64,000 nt of DNA from Palaemon carinicauda. Its lineage: Eukaryota; Arthropoda; Malacostraca; Decapoda; Palaemonidae. The notes below the pieces were generated by a model. It did no database searches, was not told the origin of the DNA, and was given only the letters and a program-made list of their open reading frames with translations. Positions 17,516 to 27,511 of this stretch are shown here, piece after piece. The stretch lies in contig NC_090729.1 of the NCBI RefSeq assembly GCF_036898095.1, positions 64,293,455-64,357,454 on the forward strand. Direction: 5' to 3'. Position 1 is the first letter of the stretch. Each line of letters starts with the position of its first letter. Position numbers and translations under genes: made by a program.

Positions 17516-18660
17516 ATGGTGAAGTTTGATACTCAAAAGTTTGTTGCGGATCCTTCCTCTGAATTGCATACCCTTACCAATGCTAGGAATTCTGAATTAA
17601 TGGAAGTAGCTAGGCATTTAGACCTTGAGGTATGTTCTAGTATGCGTAAGTTTGACATTAGGAAAGTGATAATAGCTCACTATATGCGTATTGGAGCCTT
17701 GGGTGACGATGCTAGGCAGTATCTTGTTCCAGAAACCCCTTCCTTTACAATTGAACAAAAGCTAGAGTTTGAACGTCTTGCAGTCGAGCGTGAAAAAGCT
17801 CAGTTAGCTTTAAGACAGGAAGAGTTAGCTTTGCAAGCTGCTGAAAAGAGACCTGAAATTTTTGAAATGGAGAAAGAGAAAGAGAAAGAGAGAAGTTTGA
17901 AATGGAGAAAGCTAAATTAGAATTAAAAGCTAGTTTAACTATCAAGGTGGAACAAGGGAGGGCTTCAATTAATCTTCAGAATAGGCAAATGGAAAAAGAG
18001 TTATCTCCCTTTGACCTGACTAAAAATATAAAGTTAGTTCCCTTATTCACAAAGTATGCTCCAGGGGATTATTTTTTAATGATTAGCAGTTTCCTAATCA
18101 CCTTAATTGGCCTGCTGAACAGTGGGTATGGCTCCTTAAACCTAAATTGTCAGGTAAAGCTGCTAAGGTTGTTAGGCATCTGGATGATACTAAGGATTAT
18201 AAGCAGGTTAAGAAAGCAATCTTAGATGCATTTTCCATAACAGAGGAAGGATATAGAGAAGCTTTTCGTAACTTATGTAAATCAAATATCCAAACTTTCT
18301 TAGAAGTCACTTTTAACCCTTTTACCCCCAGGCTCTTTGGAAATTTCCAACCCTTAACCCCCAAGGGGTTATTTTTCCCCCAGCACATTTTGCAGTATAT
18401 ATTTTTTTAAATTGCCCTAACAGCCTTAATTTTTGTCATAGAGAGGTCAGGTTGGTCTCATTCTCTTTGAAAATGCCTGAATTTCATAGCATTTTTTTGC
18501 AAGGACGTACCGGTACGTCCTTGGGGGTAAAGGGATGAGTTTTGTGAAACGTACCAGTACGTCCTTTGGGGATAAAAGGGTTAACAAGCTTAGAGCTTAA
18601 GTATGCTGTCTTGGCTAACACTTATTCCTTAATATATAAGTCTATTCCTAATAAAAGAAC
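17516..18660 (+). pseudogene. gag (capsid region) of Gmr1-like element
   Basis: ATG at 17516 opens a 134-codon frame with an N-terminal block (LMEVARHLDLEVCSSMRKFD) and a long K/E-rich coiled-coil region, both typical of gag proteins of this type. The capsid part then continues in other frames: PFDLTKNIKLVPLFTKYAPGD near 18010, GKAAKVVRHLDD near 18150 and EEGYREAFRNL near 18245. A MITE at 18317-18580 splits the last helix region; coding sense resumes with LELKYAVLANTYS near 18592. At least two frameshifts occur besides the insertion. The protein would form the particle core. Confidence 0.75.
18317..18580. mobile_element. piggyBac-like MITE (264 bp, TTAA target duplication)
   Basis: Starts CCCTTTTACCCCCAGG and ends with the inverse of CCCTTTTATCCCCAAAGG, flanked on both sides by TTAA (18313-18316 and 18581-18584). 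TTAA duplications with CCC...GGG termini are the hallmark of piggyBac-type transposition. Inside are the 18-bp perfect palindrome GGACGTACCGGTACGTCC near 18504-18521 and a second, near-palindromic copy at about 18550-18563. There is no ORF, so it depends on a transposase elsewhere. It sits inside the gag of the LTR element and is therefore younger. Confidence 0.88.
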
Positions 18661-18700
18661 TTAGGCTTTTGTAAAACCAGTTTCAGAAAAATCCCAGATT

Positions 18701-19336
18701 TTGGATGATAATTCCAAAGGTTCTGATAATCTAAAATGTAGTAATTGTAAGAAAGAAGGACATACTATTCGTAATTGTAAAGACACTAAATGTAAAGGAT
18801 CTGATAACTACCGTAATGTTTTTATGAAACTCAACGTAAAATTTTCAACATCCCTGAGCAGACCTGTTTCGCAAGTGCAAGCAAATGTACCAGATGTGTT
18901 TGATGATTTCAAGTCTGAAGGTATAATAGTATTGGGGGAGAAAGAAAAAAAGTCTAAGGTCACTACATTACGAGACACCGGAGCTGCTTTAACTTTGTTG
19001 CATAGTAAGGCTTTACCTAATGTTGTGAATAATCTAACTGGTGAGAAGGTGGTTGTAAGGGATCATACTGGAATCTCATCCATTCCCCTTGCCAGTGTCT
19101 ATATTGATTGTCTACTTGTAAAAGGGAAAGTTGAATTATGGGTGATTGATACAGAATTGCCAGTAAAAGGAGTTTCATTGCTATTGGGTAATGATTTAGC
19201 CGGGATATTAATTGTACCAAATTTAATTGTCACTGATAACCACATGGATGATAGGGTAGTTTTTGACAAACCTTTGATGGATGAGGAGGAGGTAGATCTT
19301 GAACAAGCCCCAACACATATAGTCACTCGGTCCTAA
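18701..19336 (+). pseudogene. gag CCHC zinc knuckle and aspartic protease of Gmr1-like element
   Basis: Open for 211 codons; the true start would be the upstream gag. Residues near 13-26 form the nucleocapsid knuckle CSNCKKEGHTIRNC (C-x2-C-x4-H-x4-C). About 85 residues later LRDTGAALTLL carries the D-T-G of a retropepsin active site, followed by a typical flap region and LLLGNDLAG near the C-terminus. The frame ends at TAA 19334. Both signature motifs are intact, so this part is the least damaged of the element. Confidence 0.85.
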
Positions 19337-19390
19337 GCAGGAGAAAAGGTAAATGACTTTGAAGCAGATAGTGATTTCTTAGCTAAGGTA

Positions 19391-20552
19391 ATGTCTAGAG
19401 ATAAACTAATAGCTGCTCAGAGGTCAGTTCAATCTTTATCTTGTTTGCATGATAAGGCTGTTGATGTAAAATCTATGAATAAATCCTCTTATTTTTATCA
19501 TAATAATGGTATCCTAGTGTGTTTTTACCGTCCTTCTAACTATTCAAATCTTGATACCTGGAGTGAGAAATACCAAATTGTTGTTCCTTCTTCAGTACGC
19601 ACTCATATAATGAAAATTACACATGATGGACCAGGTGGTCATTTGGGACAATACAAAACTTACTATAGAATACTTGATAAGTTTTATTTGCCTAATTTGA
19701 GGAAAGAGGTTGGAGATTTCATAAAGACATATCATGTATGCCAAATAGCTGGCAAACCTAACCAAGTAATTCCTAAAGCCCCTTTACAGCCTATATTAGT
19801 TTTTTTACTACTTACGGGATCCCCAAGGATATCCAAACTGATCGTGGTTCTAACTTTACAAGTAAACATTTTTCAGAAATCCTTAATGAATCAAATATAA
19901 AACATAGCTTATCATCTGCATATCATCCGGAATCTCAGGGAGTCCTTGAACGATGGCACCAAACATTTAAAAGTGTGTTAAAAAAGTTTTGTTTAGAGAG
20001 CACTCTTGATTGGGATGAAGGAGTAAAGTTTTTGTTGTTTGCTTTATGTGAGTCCCCCCAGGAATCCCTTGGTGTTTCTCATTTTGAAATGGTATATGGG
20101 AATTATTAAGAGGACCCCTTGCATTAATTAAAGATAAATGGTTAAAGCCCCCAGACTGTAATCAGACTGTAACTGTTCAACAATATTTGAGTAACTTTAA
20201 AGAAACCCTTTCCAAAGTCCATAAGATAGCCAGTGAAAACTTAAGCAAAGTTCAGATTAAAATTAAAAATAGTTATGATAAAAAAACTAAAATTAGGAAG
20301 TTCAACCCAGGAGATCTTATGCTAGCATATTTTCCTATGCCTGGATCCCCATTTTCCTCCAAATTCTTTGGTCCATTTAGTGTACTTAAAAATGTCAATA
20401 ACCATACCTATGTGATTGAAACCACTGATAGAAGGAAAAGTACTCAAATTATCTATGCCAATCTGCTTAAAAGGTATTATTCCAGGAATACTGAAACTGG
20501 TTATGGAGACAAAATTGTAAATGTTAATGTCAAGGTCAAAGATGAGACCTGA
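19391..20552 (+). pseudogene. Integrase of Gmr1-like element (first catalytic Asp deleted)
   Basis: 19391-19790 encodes the zinc-binding N-terminal domain (ITHDGPGGHLGQYKTYYRIL, then HVCQIAG in place of C-x2-C). The frame then jumps from KAPLQPI directly to the YGIPKDIQTDRGSNF block, so roughly 60 codons including the first Asp of the D,D35E triad are missing. The second Asp (TDRGSNF) and the Glu (HPESQGVLERWHQ) remain near 19840 and 19935. A T7 run at about 19801 adds a frameshift. 20187-20552 is the C-terminal part with KFNPGDLMLAYFPMPGSPF and a FGPFSVL motif. It lies before RT, not after it. Confidence 0.85.
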
Positions 20553-20639
20553 AGTAAGTGAACCTGGATTCATCTATTCGTGGCATTTTGTAGATAATTG
20601 TGCTGCTCTGAAAAACTGAAAAACTCGTGACAACATCTT

Positions 20640-21362
20640 TCTCCTTTTCAATCAGAAGGACTTCAAAATCTTATTTGCTCTTACCCAGAACTTTTTGGGG
20701 ATAATCCAGGTATGTGTACAGTCCTCACCCATGACATCGAACTTCTACCAGGAACTGCTCCCATATGACAACACCCTTATTGCATCTGCCCGGCCAGGAA
20801 ACTAGTGATGAAAGAAGTTGAATATTTTCTGAGAGCCTGATTAGCAAAACCAAGCAAGTCACCATGGGCGTCTCCCTGTCTATTGGTACCAAAGGAGGAT
20901 GGCAGCATGCGACTGTGTACAGACTACAGGAGATAGACGCTTGCAACATAGGTGCTGGAGGAGTGTTGCTGCAGGAAATTGATGGGATACTCTCCCCAGT
21001 GGGATACACCTCCAGTAGCTTCAAGCCTCATCAGCTGTCCTACAGTACCATAGAGAAGGAGATTTTAAGTTTTGTTCTTGCACTCAAAATGTTTGAATGT
21101 TATCTACATGGAGCTCCCGTCATCCATATCTATACGGAGCTCCCGTCATCCTTATCTATACGGAGCTCCCGTCATCCATATCTATACGGACTATAACCCC
21201 CGCACCTTTCTTGAGCGCACCAAGGCCCATAATCAGCGCTTACTAAGATGGACTTTATTTCTTCAAAACTTCAACCTTCAAATAAAGCACCTCAAGGGCA
21301 GCGACAATGTATTTGCTGATATCTTGTCACGGGCTCATTCTCAACCTTCTCAGGAGATGTAA
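20640..21362 (+). pseudogene. RT N-terminal remnant fused by deletion to RNase H
   Basis: 20640-20931 reads, with two stops, the run-up and finger region of a Ty3/gypsy RT (VLTHDIELLPGTAPI, MKEVEYFLRA, then [20 protein letters not shown] with TDYR). Directly after TDYR the sequence becomes RNase H ([19 protein letters not shown]). The palm with the Y-x-D-D motif is therefore deleted. RNase H continues with LSYSTIEKEILSFVLALK, a 26-bp triplication at 21111-21188 that shifts frame, and HLKGSDNVFADILSRAHS to the TAA at 21360. The frame opening at 20864 is not a genuine start. Confidence 0.85.
21111..21188 (+). repeat. 26-bp unit triplicated inside RNase H
   Basis: Three head-to-tail copies start at 21111, 21137 and 21163; each contains GAGCTCCCGTCATCC. 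One copy fits the normal protein (APVIHIYTDYNP); the two extra copies add 52 bp and shift the frame. Confidence 0.95.
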
Positions 21363-21405
21363 GGTGTTTACTTTGATCAAGCCACTCCGCTGGGCTTGAT
21401 CCTCT

Positions 21406-21414
21406 AGTGGGAGG
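21406..21414 (+). other. Polypurine tract
   Basis: AGTGGGAGG immediately precedes the 3' LTR, the expected plus-strand primer position. Confidence 0.75.
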
Positions 21415-22003
21415 TATTACACCTTCCACATCATTACAATTATTGCATATATTTTAGCTGACTGTTTTCCACTTTATACCACTTTCCTTTGTCCTTTCCC
21501 AGAAACTTGTTTGCCTTCGTTTCACACTCCTTGTTCTTACTTGCTCCGCCAATCCTAAATTTCTTCGACCCCTAGATATAATTTTCAATCAGTCTCCACT
21601 CAGCAAGTAAACCAAGGACATTAGTGTGCTACAGGGAAGCAGTCCTCTTTATTGTAATGTATCTATAACCTAAGTATAAGTAATATTATTGTAAGGGTTT
21701 GATAACGAATTGTGCTCTTGTTTTAAGTGTTCTCAATTTTCAGTATGATTACTTTTTGAGACGTGGTTCTTATTTATCATTTGTCATTTGTCCTATTGTG
21801 TCATTCTTGTCCATTATGACTTTTGTGTTCTTTTATATGGACTTCAAGTTTAATTGTAATGTTTTGTAACTAATTTTTGAATTATTATATTCAAGTCTTG
21901 TTTGATCGTATTCTCATTTAAATACCTTTATTTTGTATTATCATGGTCCATTGAACCTACCTGCTAAAATGGTAAATTACCCTTCTCTCTCACGACTGTA
22001 ATA
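21415..22003 (+). repeat. 3' LTR of Gmr1-like element
   Basis: 589 bp, same ends as the 5' copy (TATTACA ... TGTAATA). Confidence 0.92.
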
Positions 22004-22800
22004 CATTAATCAAGTAAAATTGAAAATCTAACCTAGTCTAAAATAGGAGGAAAATTTAAGTGGTCACATGCTTTACTTGCACTCATCAAATTACTTGAAA
22101 AGCAACCATTTGTCCACAAAATGGACGTTGGATGAAATGTTTGCTTGCCTGGCCAACCCCTTGGTCACTCTCGCTTCTTGGCAGATCAGATATCACTGCC
22201 ACAGTTTTTAGCTTTGGATCTTCCATCTCTCCAATCGACAGGAAACCAGAAATCCTTCGTTCTCCTCTGTTTCTTGTGGAACTTGGGGTGAACCAGAGTA
22301 ATGTAGGTTGCCCATCAGGTTAGGGTGGCGGCTCGTGAATGAATGGGTTGAACTCTGACTCAAAGGTCGTCTCCTAGGTCATCCCCTGATAGGTAGGTCT
22401 TGGTGTGTTAAGGTACTAAATACGGACTTTCGGCCAAGACATTAGATTGTTATAAGGAGTTAGTTGGAGGCAGAATTTTGTACAACATACAGAGAAATCT
22501 TGCATCCCTAGGGGAACACATAGCCTACATAGTTATCCTACCTATTCTGGCACATAAAAAATTGATAATTTAAATGAGTAATTAGCAAAGGACTGGTGCA
22601 ATGGGCAAACTCCTTAGAATTAATTCAGACCTGGATTGGTACCAAAGAGGTAAAATAAGCTGCTTATAAGTCAGCAGTACTAGAATTATATTGCAAACTA
22701 TTGTGATAATTAACTTGACACATGATTAAGGAAAAAACCAACGTATGCAGACATAGGCCTATGGTCTTTGTCTGTCTGCTCTACGCAGTGACAATGTAAT
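22004..22800 (+). repeat. Family A dispersed repeat, right half
   Basis: Resumes the alignment with 3405-4210 directly after the 3' LTR, which proves that the LTR element inserted into a pre-existing family A copy. Confidence 0.75.
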
Positions 22801-23254
22801 GCCAGAAATCCCTCATAAAACTGAAGGGTAATTCCATTGATGATTAGTGGACATCATAAACGAATTGGTTTTCATTTTGACAATATGTTAAGCTAGACAC
22901 ACATATTTGAGATTGTGTAGGAACAAGTGTGCATACTCAGTGCATAAGGTAAGCATAACAAAGGAGTAGTTATGTCAACGATCAAGTGTTTGTGCATGAG
23001 TGCGAAAAGGTAAACAAAGGCAGAGTTGTGTGAGCTTAGGGAGTAGCTGTATGTGGTGAGCTTAGAGACGACAATGAGCAGAGAGGGGAAAAGGTGTTGC
23101 TCCCATCAATATTTTGTAAAACGCTTATTTCTCCCTTGTAAAAGGTATGTACTTCTCGTAACTATAATTTACCTCTTTTAATAACATTCTATATTGTTTG
23201 ATTGTGATTATTGTTTAAAATTAGAGAATTATCAAGTAAGGTAACAACAATGTT
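22801..23254. other. Spacer, nothing recognised
   Basis: No ORF or terminal repeats seen before the BEL element's target-site duplication at 23255. Confidence 0.5.
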
Positions 23255-23259
23255 ACATA

Positions 23260-23280
23260 TGTGGTGAAATACTGGGGAAT
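23260..23280 (-). repeat. 21-bp remnant of the BEL 3' LTR
   Basis: Identical to 25043-25063 (both start TGTGGTGAAATACTGG). Homology stops sharply at 23281, where gag C-terminal sequence begins. Confidence 0.85.
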
Positions 23281-24625
23281 CACCTTTACTAACAACACCT
23301 TTGGGATCCTTATGAGAATTCCCATTAACATTTGATTGACTAACAGCACCTTTGGGATCCTTATTAGGACACCCAAAGTTGACATTTGATTTACTAACAT
23401 TAGTACTATTTACACTCAACTTTGGTGAAGTACAATTTACAGGGTTTTCTGTTTATATACAAATCATCGGGTAATGAGGACCATCACATATATTACATTT
23501 AGGCTTATTCGTACATTCAGAGAAAAAATGACCTCCTTTGAGGCAAGCAAAACACAATCTTAAACATTTAACTCTGTCCCTTCTACTATCAACGGATTTG
23601 AAAGTGTTACAATCACGAGAAACATGGTTCAATGAGCAAAACACACAATTATTGTAAGGACTACTATTACTAGGTTTACTGTTACTTGGTTGTACTCTCT
23701 GCACGTTAGGCACATTTGAGGGAATTACTTTAGAATAGTTGCCCTGATAAGAATTCTCACCTTCGTGACAAAATTCCATCAATTCACAAACATATTTCAA
23801 ACCTGAGGAAATTTGCTTCATATCAAGAGACATATCAGCTATAGCCTCACGTGTTTCAGGTAGTAATTTCTCGCATATTATACTAGAGAAAATGGGGTTC
23901 ATGGCTTCTACATCTAAATTCAATGTTTTCATCTGTAAAATAATTTTTTTCATAATCCAATTTAAAAGTGTTCAAATCCTCTATTGAATGACTAGGAGGG
24001 ACTAAATGTGTTAATTTGGACATGAGTCTACGTTTCAAGTTTTCCTTATTATCATAATTCTCCTTAACGGTCTGAATAGCTACTGAATAGTTGGCATTAG
24101 TGACAGGCAAACCTTCTATGGCTTTGAGGGCATTGTCCCTTAAACTAGCTCTGAGTATAGAAAACTTAATTACATCTGAAATATCCCTACGATTGTGAAC
24201 CAAACTGTTGAATATATCCCAAAATGCAAGCCATTGTTCTTCCCCACCACTAAATTCAGGTATCTTAATTTCTGGGAGTTTATTGGGAGGGAGAGGATTA
24301 ACGGGAGCTGAAGGAGGAGGCAAAAAGGGCCGTTGATTTCTATCTCTAGCGTTTGTTGAGTAGCAGCAATAGCTTTCCTTACACATCTAGTTATTTCTCT
24401 ATAACTTCTGCATAACTTGTCATATTCACTATCCTGTGAAATAATCATCACATTCTTTGACCAACAATCTTTAAAATGTCGTAGTCCCTCAGTAAGACAA
24501 CGTTCATACATTATAAGAGTCGATTTTGGTGTATCAGTATCACCAATGCAGCTACCTGACTCGTCGAGCAAATCTTGTAAGGAAATAATTTCCCCTTCAA
24601 TAACTACCTTAATCTTGGACTCCAT
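23281..24625 (-). pseudogene. BEL/Pao gag
   Basis: Starts at ATG 24625 (MESKIKVVIEGEIISLQDLL). After about 90 codons a 1-bp shift near 24350 leads into the DUF1759-like capsid region (LPEIKIPEFSGGEEQWLAFW ... NRRDISDVIKFSILRASL ... ALKAIEGLPVTNANY). A second shift in the T7 run at about 23946 leads to LLPETREAIADMS and then to a Cys/His-rich nucleocapsid: C-V-F-C, then CLRLCFACLKGGHFFSEC and CNICDGPHYPMI. A stop at 23453 is followed by a linker with a repeated N-K/H-D-P-K-G-A/V-V-S motif. This Cys arrangement is typical of BEL/Pao. The DUF1758 protease and RT are absent. Confidence 0.85.
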
Positions 24626-25013
24626 TATCTCGTTAATGAATCAATAACAAACTTGAAAAAATATCAGAAAATATATGGCAAATTATCTAACCCTGATTCA
24701 AATATAACATGCACTAAATGCTAGACAATTTGACCACGTGCTCTTAAATACATCTGGTCACGAAACCTAAGTTAAAAAAAAAGGCAACGAAATTCAACAA
24801 AATTTCTTCAAAGTAATTAACGGACAAATAATGTTCCATAAAACAGATTACTTGGTAAAACACTCCAAGTAATTCAATACCTTACCCTGCTCACCAAATA
24901 ACTTTGGACACGTGCCAGCTATACTAGAATGACTTTGACGCCGACCATCAACCATGGGAACTTTATCGCGATTTATCTTTAACATCCAAAAAAATTCTTT
25001 GTGAATTGTTATG

Positions 25014-25036
25014 GCATCCGGTTCGTTCGAAGGACC
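25014..25036 (-). other. Primer-binding site of BEL element
   Basis: On the minus strand TGGTCCTTCGAACGAACCGG follows the LTR after a short T run, in the expected PBS position and form (starts TGG). Confidence 0.7.
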
Positions 25037-25042
25037 AAAAAA

Positions 25043-25624
25043 TGTGGTGAAATACTGGGGAATTTACAATCACATATGATTACTTTCTTTAAACTGTAAA
25101 CCCTCGTGCACCAGTTTTGCACGAGGCCAAGTCACAGAACTGAGAAACAAACTTATGTAAAAGACATATGCCATTTACCTTTGATTCAAACTATATTTCC
25201 TGCACCAATTCTTTTGGGGGTGATGCCACACGGATTCACAAAGACTCAATTAAAAAGTTTGACATATAGTTAATATTTAAAGTACACAAACAAAAATCAT
25301 CAGAGTTACGTTAAAGAGCAAACATTAACATTACCACAAATGAACAAAATTTACGTTACTTGATAAAAAATTAAACAAATATTAGACGGGGTTACAGAGT
25401 ATTCTTATAAGAACATTGCTGCAACAATGCAATGGTTCACAAGGTGATGATGGTCGGATTCAGGAGAATATCTTCTAATTACTTACCTTTTGGAGTCCGC
25501 TGGTAGAAGCCCGCCCGTGTCACATTTCCACCCTGGAAGAGAACTCGGGAGGAGTACAATGTTGTCACATTTACAAATTTGCAAGGGTTACGTAACAAAC
25601 ATCAAGTCATTTAATTGTAACCCA
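25043..25624 (-). repeat. 5' LTR of BEL element
   Basis: Begins TGGGTTACAATT and ends CACCACA on the minus strand. Boundaries are set by the ACATA duplication and the PBS. A stem-loop at 25102-25126 lies about 60 bp from its 3' end. Confidence 0.75.
25102..25126. other. Stem-loop in BEL LTR
   Basis: CCTCGTGCA and TGCACGAGG form a perfect 9-bp stem with a 7-nt loop (CCAGTTT). Confidence 0.8.
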
Positions 25625-25629
25625 ACATA

Positions 25630-26523
25630 CAAAAAAAGGGGTTTCGTCCAGAAGGCAAGTTTAAATTACTGGCATGTGCCCTTACAATAATCAGACAATA
25701 TATATAATCTCCACAGGAAGAAGTTTGACAACAATGGGATGATACGTCATTTTATCTAATCTAGATGGATAAAATTTGCAAGAAAGTTAGCTTATTACTT
25801 TAAATATTATTATACTAATTCATACAACCTCATTGATGTAGTTAATATAATAAAACTACTTCTGTGGAGTAAAATAATCACATTTTAAACATATATTCAT
25901 AGAAACTCGGAAATACCTTAGAAAATGAATACTCTTAAAACTAAGAATACTTTTATTCAAGGGGAATAAATGACAATTTTTGACAACATGCATTGAAATT
26001 GCTCCAAGCTAAGCTTGCATGTGGTTGGAGGAATTGTGCCACCAACCGAGAGTTAAGATAAGCAATATTATTCTAAGATTTTGTGAAAGTGTTCGTTCTT
26101 GCCTTGTCTGGGTAACTATACAGCATAAAAAATAGGTTTGGTAGGAGTAGAGTATAAGCCTAGGCTACGAATTGCATTTTGTTTGACACAGGATCGTTGT
26201 CCTAAATGAAGATTTTGTATCTCAGGGTACCAATTTGGAGTGCCTGTTAATGGAAATGCACTTGTATGAAGAAAAGCATTAAAAAGACCACAGGAATCAG
26301 CCTTTCCCTTTACCTCCACTACAAATGAAAATCGGTCAGTCTCCAAGGTCAAGTGCTAATTTTAAATTCAAGACTAGGCTTTCTGTATTAGCCTATGCCT
26401 ATGAGGTATATGGTATTAGCCTATGCTAAGGTTTGGGTTGTGATAGATAAGCTAGCCTGGACTACGTTGATTGTCCTGAATTGAATGGTATCCTCCGAAT
26501 GTATGTTAGGACAATAAGTTTAA
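25630..26523. other. AT-rich spacer, nothing recognised
   Basis: Short open frames only, none resembling a known family. Confidence 0.5.
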
Positions 26524-27511
26524 CTAACAGTCATTAAAAATATGACAAAATAATAAACTGGTTGCCTTCCAAAATCTTACTTTACTTACTTTAATGGCTG
26601 CTTATCCAGTCCCATGCAGCAAGGGAACCCCACTCTCTACAGGACCTCCACTGTCGTTTTACCTTGTTCGTTCAGAGTATTTATCGTTTCAGATCACGTA
26701 TTGTTCATTTACAGTTAAATCTTCACTGTTGTATGACTTTTTAAATAAGAAAGTCTTCAGTTTCCTCTTGAATGCACTAATGTCTTCAATCATTTGAATG
26801 TTTCGGTGAAGCTTATTTCTCGAGGCAGCATATTTAAAGGCTCTAGAGCCTAAAGTATACATATATCTAGGTTCAAACAGGTTCAAGCCATCTGTAACTA
26901 TTCTCCTGTCGACAAGATTTGTTGGCTGCAAAATATGTAGCAATTCTCCTAAGTATTTTGGGCGAAGGGTTCTGATAACTTGTCGAGTTATTGTACATAT
27001 TCTAAATTCAATTCTCGCTAACAGTCATTAAAAATATGACAAAATAATAAACTGGTTGCCTTCCAAAATCTTACTTTACTTACTTTAATGGCTGCTTTTC
27101 CGGTCCCATGCAGCAAGGGAACCCCACTCTTTACAAGACCTCCACTGTCGTTTTACCTTGTTCGTTCAGAGTATTTATCGTTTCAGATCACGTATTGTTC
27201 ATTTACAGTTAAATCTTCACTGTTGTATGACTTTTTAAATAAGAAAGTCTTCAGTTTCCTCTTGAATGCCCTAATGTCTTCAATCATTTGAATGTTTCGG
27301 GGAAGCTTATTTCTCGAGGCAGCATATTTAAAGGCTCTAGAGCCTAAAGTATACATATATCTAGGTTCCAACAGGTTCAAGCCATCTGTAACTATTCTCC
27401 TGTCGACAAGATTTGTTGGCTGCAAAATATGTAGCAATTCTCCTAAGTATTTTGGGCGAAGGGTTCTGATAACTTGTCGAGATATTGTACATATTCTAAA
27501 TTCAATTCTCG
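26524..27511. repeat. 494-bp tandem duplication of a LINE 3' region
   Basis: 26524-27017 and 27018-27511 are near-identical direct repeats starting CTAACAGTCATTAAAAATATG. They differ at scattered bases (for example tatccagtcc versus tttccggtcc). Each carries the same 3' end of LINE B, including its stop codon and a tail of TTTACTTACTTTAA. Confidence 0.95.

Larger units (their letters stand above)
16154..22003 (+). mobile_element. Ty3/gypsy-type LTR element with Gmr1-like domain order, defective
   Basis: A 5850-bp element bounded by two 589-bp LTRs whose tips are inverted (TATTACA ... TGYAATA). A PBS resembling the tRNA-Pro 3' end starts at 16748, and a polypurine tract sits just before the 3' LTR. 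Internal order is gag, CCHC knuckle and protease (17516-19336), integrase (19391-20552), then RT start and RNase H (20640-21362). Integrase before RT is unusual for Ty3/gypsy and matches the published Gmr1 group. Lesions: gag frameshifts, a MITE insertion, deletion of the first integrase Asp, deletion of the RT core, and a 26-bp triplication in RNase H. No clear target-site duplication (CCTT versus CATT at best). Confidence 0.9.
23260..25624 (-). mobile_element. BEL/Pao LTR element, internal deletion derivative
   Basis: Minus-strand element flanked by the 5-bp duplication ACATA (23255-23259 and 25625-25629). The 5' LTR is the right-hand 25043-25624 (582 bp, TG...CA when read on the minus strand). 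A PBS follows, then gag with DUF1759-type and Cys-rich domains. The pol gene and nearly all of the 3' LTR are missing: only the last 21 bp of the LTR survive at 23260-23280, fused to gag C-terminal sequence. The duplication shows that the deletion happened after insertion. Confidence 0.85.
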
